NCBI RefSeq assembly: GCF_000716545.1
Contig: NZ_JNWZ01000024.1
Coordinates: forward strand, 18,844-82,843
Source of the DNA: Kitasatospora phosalacinea
GTDB taxonomy: Bacteria > Actinomycetota > Actinomycetes > Streptomycetales > Streptomycetaceae
DNA: 64,000 nt
Direction of reading: 5' to 3'
Shown here: in pieces, positions 58,382 through 64,000 of the stretch
Position numbering within the stretch: position 1 is the first letter of the stretch
How the letters are laid out: the number at the start of each line of letters is the position of its first letter
Position numbers and translations under genes: made by a program
Notes under the pieces: model-generated
What the model was told of the DNA's origin: nothing
Databases searched by the model: none
What the model saw: the letters and a program-made list of their open reading frames with translations, nothing else

Positions 58382-59605
58382 TCAGGCCGCCCGCACCGGT
58401 TCGGGGGCGGCGGTGGGGGCCCCGGCGCGGGCCGGGCGGTACCAGGTGGCGATCCACAGGGCGGCCAGGACGGCAGCCGCGCCGGCGGCGGCCATCGCGG
58501 GGCCGGTGCCGGTGAGGACCGCCAGGGTGCCGAACAGCGCGGGGCCGACGCCCTGGAGGGTCATGTTGCCGGAGCCGAGCAGGGTGAACGCCTGGCCCTG
58601 GCCGTCCGCGGGGAGCGCGTCCAGGAAGGGGCGTTGCAGGCCGAGCGCGTAGGCGAAGCCGAAGCCGGCGACCAGCAGGGCCGCGGCGCACAGCGGGAGC
58701 GGGGCGGGCAGGGCGAAGACCAGCAGCGGCAGGCCCGTCAGCGCGGCCAGCGGCGCCACCAGGCGTTCCCGGGTCGCGGGGGCGGCGAAGCGGCCGACCA
58801 GCACGTCCCCCACGAGCATCCCGATCGGCAGGCAGGCCAGCAGGAAGCCGTACCCGCCCGCCGGGAAGCCCCGCACCCCGGCGTACGCGACGACCAGCGA
58901 CTCGGCCCCGGTCACCGCCGCGGACGGCAGCCACTGGGCCAGCAGCAGGCGGCGCACGGCGGTGCCGCGCAGCAGTTCGCCGTTGCCGCGCCAGCTCTGC
59001 CCCACCACCGAGCCGTCGGTCCGCCGCCGGGCCGGCAGATCGGGCAGGCGCAGGCGGATCGCCAGGGCGTTGGCGAGGTGCAGGCCGGCGGCGACCAGCA
59101 GCGCGCCGCGCGGTCCGAGCAGGGCGACCGTGATGCCGCCGCCGGCCAGGCCGAGCAGTTGCGCGCCGGAGGAGGCGGCGTTGCTCAGCGACCGGCCCAG
59201 CACGTACGCGTCCCCGTGCAGGGTCTGCGCGACCAACCGGCTGGAGGCGCCGTTGAACACCGGCGTGAACACCGCGACCACGCCCACCAGCAGCAGACTG
59301 GCCGCGACCGGCAGCCGGACCAGCGCGAGCAGGGCCGCGGCGGCGCCGTCCAGCAGGTAGCCGAGGGCGATCAGCCGCCGGGGGCGCAGCCGGTCGGTGA
59401 GCGAACCGAGCAGCATCGAACCGAGCAGTTGCGGCAGGAACCCGATCCCGAAGGCGACGGCGCTCAGCAGCGCGGAGCCGGTGCCCGCGTAGATCAGCAC
59501 GGCCAGGGTGGTGATCCGCAGCGAGTCCCCGACGATGCCGAGGGTGCGGGTGGTGAACAGCAGCCGGAAGCGTGGATCGCCCAGCACCTCGCGATAGGTC
59601 GTCAT
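58382..59605 (-). CDS. MFS transporter (EntS-like)
   Basis: 407 aa, ATG 59605. Twelve hydrophobic helices; motif A-like LLGSLTDRLRPRRLIALGYL and the EntS-type opening FRLLFTTRTLGIVGDSLRIT. It resembles exporters of siderophores or drugs. Divergent from an ArsR/DUF5937 regulator, a recurring pair in actinobacteria. The C-terminus ends PTAAPEPVRAA. Confidence 0.9.
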   Translation of the reverse strand: MTTYREVLGDPRFRLLFTTRTLGIVGDSLRITTLAVLIYAGTGSALLSAVAFGIGFLPQLLGSMLLGSLTDRLRPRRLIALGYLLDGAAAALLALVRLPVAASLLLVGVVAVFTPVFNGASSRLVAQTLHGDAYVLGRSLSNAASSGAQLLGLAGGGITVALLGPRGALLVAAGLHLANALAIRLRLPDLPARRRTDGSVVGQSWRGNGELLRGTAVRRLLLAQWLPSAAVTGAESLVVAYAGVRGFPAGGYGFLLACLPIGMLVGDVLVGRFAAPATRERLVAPLAALTGLPLLVFALPAPLPLCAAALLVAGFGFAYALGLQRPFLDALPADGQGQAFTLLGSGNMTLQGVGPALFGTLAVLTGTGPAMAAAGAAAVLAALWIATWYRPARAGAPTAAPEPVRAA

Positions 59606-59980
59606 GCCGAGCAGCCTGGCCCCGGGAGCCCCGCGCGAGCGAGAGATTCGTCCCAGGACGTAAGGTCGCGGGGTACCGCGCCCGACCGGAGGCGGCGGGC
59701 CGGAAGCCGGGAACCGGGAACCGGAAGTCGACGGGGAGAGGCAGGGCCGCCACATGCCGCAGGACGGACTCGCCGGTACGCCGCGCCCGCCCCGCGCACC
59801 GGCCCGAACGCGGACCGGCGGGGGCTGCGGGGGTTGCGGGGCACTGGGCCGCGGGGCCGCCGCGCGCTGCGGCTTCGCGCTCGAACTCCCCTTCCCGCCA
59901 AGACCGGCAGGACCGGCAGGGCCGACCGGACCTGCCGGACCGGAGCGGTGTCGGGCACGGATCGGCGAGGAGGCCGGCCG
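59606..59980. promoter_or_regulatory. 375-bp divergent gap with palindromes
   Basis: CGTCC-CA-GGACG (59649-59660) lies 44 bp before the MFS start. Nearer the ArsR gene, ACCGGCAGG copies (59903 and 59912) are followed by CCTGCCGG (59931-59938), an 8-bp inverted repeat with CCGGCAGG (59913-59920). Either could be an operator. A 77-codon reading here has no good support. Confidence 0.5.
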
Positions 59981-60964
59981 GTGCTGAGGTACGAGGTCGC
60001 CGCGGAGGACCTGGCGCGCAGCCGGTTCGCGCTCTCCCCGGCGTTCGAACTCGCCAACCTGCTGCGGTTGTTGGACCGGGGCGGAGAGCGGGCGTTGCCG
60101 CCGGGGTGGCGGGAGCGGCTGCGGCCGGCGTTCGTCCGGCTGCGGGAGGATCCGGCGGTGCGGGCGGCGTTGGCGTTGCACAATCCGAGGTTCGGGGCGG
60201 ACTTCATCGCCATTCCGCCGCGCGGCATGGACCAGACCTGGGCGGACGACCTGGCCGCGATCCTGGCGGCGCCGCCGGAGGCGGCCCGGGCCGAGATCCG
60301 CGCCTGTCTGGCGGCCCGGCCGGAGACCGACCGGGAGGCCCGGGCGGTGCTGGACTCGCCGGACGCCGTCCGGCTGGTCGCGGAGGCGCTGGACCGGGCG
60401 TGGCACGAGCTGCTGGCCCGGGACTGGCCGCAGCTGCGGGCCCTGTGCGAACGCGATGTGGTGCACCGGGCGGGCGAGTTGGGGCGGCGCGGGTGGGCGG
60501 CGGCGCTGGCCGGGCTGCACGAGAACGTCCGCTGGCGGGACGGCGGCATCGACATCCCGCCGTTCGACGAGACGACCACCTATTCGCTGCGCGGCAGGGG
60601 GCTGCTGCTGGTGCCCTCGGTGTTCGTCTGGCCGGGTTTCGCCGCGCACCACGAGGAGCCGTGGCCCTGCACGCTGATCTACCCGGCCCGGGGCATCTCC
60701 GCGCTGTGGGAGCCGGGGTCCGCCGTCCCGCCCGAGGCGCTGGCCGCGCTGCTCGGCCGGTCCCGGGCCCGGATCCTGGCCGCCCTGGACAGCCCCGCCA
60801 GCACCACCCACCTGGCCCGGTCCCTGGGGCAGGCCCCCGGCGCCGTCGCCGACCACCTCGCCGTGCTGCGCGCCGCCGGGCTGCTCTCCCGGGCCCGGGC
60901 GGGCCGCTCGGTGCTCTACCGGCGCACCCCGATGGGCGACGCCCTGATCGGCTCGGCGGGCTGA
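59981..60964 (+). CDS. ArsR-type regulator with N-terminal DUF5937
   Basis: 327 aa, GTG start after GAGGAGG. N-terminal DUF5937-like helical region: LRYEVAAEDLARSRFALSPA then FELANLLRLLD. The C-terminal winged helix is LGRSRARILAALDSPASTTH then LARSLGQAPGAVADHLAVLR and AAGLLSRARAGRSVLYRRTP. It likely controls the divergent MFS exporter. Inducer unknown. Confidence 0.88.
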   Translation: MLRYEVAAEDLARSRFALSPAFELANLLRLLDRGGERALPPGWRERLRPAFVRLREDPAVRAALALHNPRFGADFIAIPPRGMDQTWADDLAAILAAPPEAARAEIRACLAARPETDREARAVLDSPDAVRLVAEALDRAWHELLARDWPQLRALCERDVVHRAGELGRRGWAAALAGLHENVRWRDGGIDIPPFDETTTYSLRGRGLLLVPSVFVWPGFAAHHEEPWPCTLIYPARGISALWEPGSAVPPEALAALLGRSRARILAALDSPASTTHLARSLGQAPGAVADHLAVLRAAGLLSRARAGRSVLYRRTPMGDALIGSAG

Positions 60965-61147
60965 CCGGCTCGGCGGGCTGAGGCGCCGGGCCCGCTCGGC
61001 CGGTCGGCGGGTCGGCGGGTCGGGCGCGCGGCCGGGCAAGCAGCCGGGCGCCCGGCCGGGCAGCTTGCCCTAGAGCACACTCCAACTCCTACTGTTTCCC
61101 ACGTTCGCACCGCAACCAGGAAGCACACGAGACCCGGGAGCCCCGAC

Positions 61148-61669
61148 ATGACCACCGACCCCACCACCCCCGTCAACACCACCAGCGCCTCCGCTACCGA
61201 CGCCGCGACCACCCGGCAGGAACGCCTGGACCACGGCCTGGAGGTCCTCGGCCGGATCGACGGCGACGCGGGCGAGGCCGTCCTGGCCGCGCTCTCCGAC
61301 ATCTCGCCCGAACTCGCCCACCAGGTCGCCGCCTGGGGCTTCGGCGAGATCTACGCCCGCCCGGGCCTGCCGCCCCGCGACCGCCAGTTGGTCACCCTGG
61401 GCATGCTCACCGCGCTCGGCGGCTGCGAGCCCCAGCTCCGCGTGCACGTCAACGCCTCGCTGAACGTCGGCCTCTCCCCGCAGGAGATCGTCGAGGCCCT
61501 GCTGCACACCGCCGTCTACTGCGGTTTCCCGCGCGCGCTGAACGCGACCTTCGCCGCAAAGCAGGTCTTCGCCGAGCGCGGCCTGCTGCCCGTCACCCCG
61601 GCGGACCCGGCGGACCCGGCAGACCTGCCGGACCCGGCCGCCGCCCCCACCCCCGGAGAAGGTGCGTAG
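61148..61669 (+). CDS. Carboxymuconolactone decarboxylase family protein
   Basis: 173 aa. The CMD domain is visible in DISPELAHQVAAWGFGEIYA, RPGLPPRDRQLVTLGMLTAL, GGCEPQLRVHVNASLNVGLS and EALLHTAVYCGFPRALNATF. The Cys in GGCEPQLRVHV and a second in VYCGFP could be redox-active. The C-terminal tail repeats PADPAD. Such proteins are gamma-carboxymuconolactone decarboxylases or AhpD-like peroxidase partners. Single gene, ATG 61148. Confidence 0.9.
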   Translation: MTTDPTTPVNTTSASATDAATTRQERLDHGLEVLGRIDGDAGEAVLAALSDISPELAHQVAAWGFGEIYARPGLPPRDRQLVTLGMLTALGGCEPQLRVHVNASLNVGLSPQEIVEALLHTAVYCGFPRALNATFAAKQVFAERGLLPVTPADPADPADLPDPAAAPTPGEGA

Positions 61670-61889
61670 TCCGCCGCCAGGGCCCTTCCCCTCGAACGGC
61701 TCCCGCGACTTCCCCCGCGACTCCCCGTCCGCGAGTCGCAGTCGGATTTCATCAATCCTCCACAGCTGATCTTGCGTCAAACTGTACCTTTTTTGCGTTC
61801 ACCCGTGGACTTCCTGCTGTGCCGAGCCCTACGCTCGGCACGCCCGGCCACCACCCGGGCCCTCCCCCATGCAGGAAGCACGGTCACCC

Positions 61890-64000
61890 ATGCAGAATCC
61901 CCCCACCCGCGCCAGGCGGACCGTCGCGTCACTGACCACTCTCGCGCTGGGCGCCACCGGCCTGTTGGCGGCCGCTTTCGTCAACGCCGGTGCGGCGCAC
62001 GCCGCGGCGGTCCCCGCGCTGTCCCCGCTGGCCGTCGCGAACCGCGGCGCGAGCGTCCCGTTCATCGAGCAGGAGGCCGAGTACGCGGCCACCAACGGCA
62101 CCGTGGTCGGGCCGGACCGGCTGTACGGCCACCTGGCCTCGGAAGCCTCCGGCCGGCAGGCCGTGACGCTCAACTCGGCCGGGCAGTACGTGGAGTTCAC
62201 GCTCACCGCGCCCGCCAACTCGATCGACTTCCGCTACAGCCTGCCGGACTCGCCGGACGGCAAGGGGCGGGACGCCTCGATGGACCTGCTGGTCAACGGG
62301 CAGAAGCTGAAGAGCGTCGGCGTGACCTCCAAGTACAGCTGGTACTACGGCGGTTACCCGTTCAACAACAACCCGGGCGACAGCAACCCGCACCACTTCT
62401 TCGACGAGACCCGCACCCTGCTGGGCACCACCTACCCGGCCGGAACGAAGATCCGGCTGCAGGTGTCCTCCACCGCGCAGTCGCCGAGCTTCACCATCGA
62501 CCTGGCGGACTTCGAGAAGGTCGCCGACCCGATCGGCAAGCCCGCGAACGCGATCGACGTCGTCGCGGACTTCGGCGCCGACCCCACCGGCGCCACCGAC
62601 TCCACCGCCAAGTTCCAGGCCGCGGTCGACGCCGGCGCGGCGCAGGGCCGGACGGTCTACATCCCGCAGGGCAACTTCACGCTGTACGACCACGTGGTGG
62701 TCGACAAGGTGACGCTGGCCGGTGCGGGCCCCTGGTACAGCGTGCTGGGCGGGCGCGACCCGATCAACCGCAACCGGGCGGCGGGCGTCTACGGCAAGTA
62801 CGTGGCCGGCGGCGGCTACGGCGGCGGCGTCCGGCCGCAGGAGGCCGGCGGCCCGAGCCAGAACGTCACGCTGAAGGACTTCGCCATCATCGGCGACGTG
62901 CGCGAGCGGGTCGACGACGACCAGGTCAACGGCCTGGGCGGCGCGATGTCCAACTCCACCGTGGACAACCTGTGGATCCAGCACACCAAGGTCGGCGCCT
63001 GGATGGACGGTCCGATGGACCGCTTCACCATCAAGAACAGCCGGATCCTCGACCAGACCGCGGACGGCGTCAACTTCCACACCGGCGTGACCAACTCGAC
63101 GGTCACCAACACCTTCCTGCGCAACACCGGTGACGACGGCCTGGCCTCCTGGCCGGAGCGGCAGGCGAACGTCAACGACAGCTTCACCCACAACACGGTG
63201 GTCCTGCCGATCCTCGCCAACAACATCGTCACGTACGGCGGCAAGGACTTCACCATCTCGGACAACGTGATGGCCGACACCATCACCAACGGCGGCGGCC
63301 TGCACATCGCCAACCGCTACCCGGGTGTCACCTCCGGCAACGGCACCGCCGTCTCCGGCACGATCACCGCGGCCCGCAACACCCTGATCCGCACCGGGAA
63401 CAGCGACTACAACTGGCAGTTCGGCGTCGGCGCGATCTGGTTCGACGGCCTGAACGAGCCGATCACCGGCGCGACCATCAACGTCACCGACACCGACATC
63501 CTGGACAGCTCCTACGAGGCGATCCAGACCATCGAGGGCGGTGTCACCGGCGTCAACCTGACCAACGTGAACATCGACGGCGCGGGCACCTACGCGGTCC
63601 AGGCGCAGGCCAACGCGCAGATGAAGTTCACCAACGTCAAGGCCAAGAACATCGCGCAGGCCGCCACCCCGATCCACAACTGCGTGGGCACCGGCTTCCA
63701 GATCACCGACGGCGGCGGCAACTCCGGTCTCAGCGGCTCGACCTGCACCGGCCAGTGGCCCGCGCCGGTCTGGACGTACAACGGCGTACCGGTGGGCGGC
63801 GGCACCTCCTCGCCGACCCCGTCCCCGTCCCCGTCCTCCTCCGCCCCGGCCTCGCCGTCCCCGTCGCCCTCCGCCTCCACCCCGCCGGTCTGCCCGAGCG
63901 GCACCGGCAACCTGGCCCAGGGCCGCCCGGCCACCGCGTCCGGCACCAGCCAGACCTACGGGCCGGGCAACGCGGTCGACGGTGACGCCACCACCTACTG
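61890..64000 (+). CDS. Secreted GH87-like beta-helix hydrolase (mycodextranase/alpha-1,3-glucanase type), 3' end beyond window
   Basis: At least 703 residues. The signal peptide ends AGAAHAA near residue 38. A CBM35-like beta-sandwich (FIEQEAEYAATNGTVVGPDR, then YSWYYGGYPFNNNPGDSNPH) precedes a right-handed beta-helix: DFGADPTGATDSTAKFQAAV, GRTVYIPQGNFTLYDHVVVD and TKVGAWMDGPMDRFTIKNSR. Asp-rich NTGDDGLASWPE is the likely catalytic site. A Ser/Pro linker leads to a discoidin (F5/8 C) domain that starts NLAQGRPATASGTSQTYGPG and is cut by the right edge. It would degrade an alpha-glucan or fungal-wall polymer. The GH87 label is from layout recall. Confidence 0.82.
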   Translation, partial: MQNPPTRARRTVASLTTLALGATGLLAAAFVNAGAAHAAAVPALSPLAVANRGASVPFIEQEAEYAATNGTVVGPDRLYGHLASEASGRQAVTLNSAGQYVEFTLTAPANSIDFRYSLPDSPDGKGRDASMDLLVNGQKLKSVGVTSKYSWYYGGYPFNNNPGDSNPHHFFDETRTLLGTTYPAGTKIRLQVSSTAQSPSFTIDLADFEKVADPIGKPANAIDVVADFGADPTGATDSTAKFQAAVDAGAAQGRTVYIPQGNFTLYDHVVVDKVTLAGAGPWYSVLGGRDPINRNRAAGVYGKYVAGGGYGGGVRPQEAGGPSQNVTLKDFAIIGDVRERVDDDQVNGLGGAMSNSTVDNLWIQHTKVGAWMDGPMDRFTIKNSRILDQTADGVNFHTGVTNSTVTNTFLRNTGDDGLASWPERQANVNDSFTHNTVVLPILANNIVTYGGKDFTISDNVMADTITNGGGLHIANRYPGVTSGNGTAVSGTITAARNTLIRTGNSDYNWQFGVGAIWFDGLNEPITGATINVTDTDILDSSYEAIQTIEGGVTGVNLTNVNIDGAGTYAVQAQANAQMKFTNVKAKNIAQAATPIHNCVGTGFQITDGGGNSGLSGSTCTGQWPAPVWTYNGVPVGGGTSSPTPSPSPSSSAPASPSPSPSASTPPVCPSGTGNLAQGRPATASGTSQTYGPGNAVDGDATTY

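Noticed and set aside
59754..59987. 77-codon reading before the ArsR gene
   Set aside because: Repeated PAGPAG and low complexity arise from the GCAGGACCGGCAGG repeats; it overlaps the better-supported GTG start with its ribosome-binding site.
61780..61800. TTTTTT tract before the GH87-like gene as a terminator
   Set aside because: No stem precedes it; it is more likely part of an AT-rich promoter area.

Overview
The window is very GC-rich, dense DNA from a filamentous actinomycete, almost certainly Streptomycetaceae (Streptomyces or Kitasatospora). Evidence includes strong G/C third-position bias, frequent GTG and TTG starts, many secreted hydrolases with long signal peptides, a giant LuxR-type (LAL) regulator, F420-type enzymes, a DasR-like chitinase operator and many divergent regulator/target pairs. 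It reads as ordinary chromosome from outside the conserved core. No rRNA, tRNA, CRISPR array, insertion sequence or integrase was recognised.

Layout. 1-1.8 kb: the end of a succinate dehydrogenase operon (sdhA cut by the left edge, sdhC) with a divergent LysR gene. 2.8-6.9 kb: MOSC protein, HD phosphohydrolase, 921-residue LAL regulator. 7-12 kb: secreted M4 protease, then a Tat-exported sulfatase with the formylglycine-generating enzyme that matures it. 12-20 kb: a decayed SUKH-like gene, a sigma-like factor with a partner gene, an SAM methyltransferase, a GntR regulator divergent from a secreted phosphatase, a BioF-like synthase and a HEAT-repeat protein. 20-32 kb: a second IF-1 gene with a TTG start, GNAT, a frameshifted DUF6882-like gene, DoxX/LysR, rhodanese, two methyltransferases, a decayed histidine kinase, a Ser/Thr kinase with a duplicated C-terminal domain, and a MarR plus nitroreductase-hemerythrin operon. 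32.6-36.4 kb: a chitinase/beta-helix operon with a DasR-type site in front and a perfect 17-bp terminator behind. 36.4-42 kb: MarR/MFS efflux operon, VOC, VanZ, macrodomain, MarR/NmrA pair. 42-45.3 kb: reductive pyrimidine catabolism (LLM enzyme, dihydropyrimidinase, nitrilase-type ureidopropionase). 45.5-57 kb: small membrane and PRC-barrel proteins, TetR/LRV pair, FabH-like KAS III, a DUF3516 helicase, aminoglycoside-kinase-like protein, XRE/SDR pair, CPT-like kinase, TetR/alcohol dehydrogenase pair. 58-64 kb: a broken Imm7-like immunity gene, MFS/ArsR pair, CMD protein and the start of a GH87-like secreted beta-helix hydrolase that runs off the right edge.

Two themes stand out. First, nearly every regulator/target pair has a legible operator: palindromes sit between -35 and -10 boxes for the MarR at 38.6 kb and the TetR/ADH pair at 56.9 kb, and paired sites occur upstream of the TetR/LRV, TetR/ADH and XRE/SDR genes. 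Second, the window holds several broken genes: SUKH-like and Imm7-like (both typical polymorphic-toxin immunity families), a DUF6882-like gene with a one-base deletion, and a sensor kinase with several lesions. The Imm7 relic carries an exact 17-bp tandem duplication that explains its frameshift.
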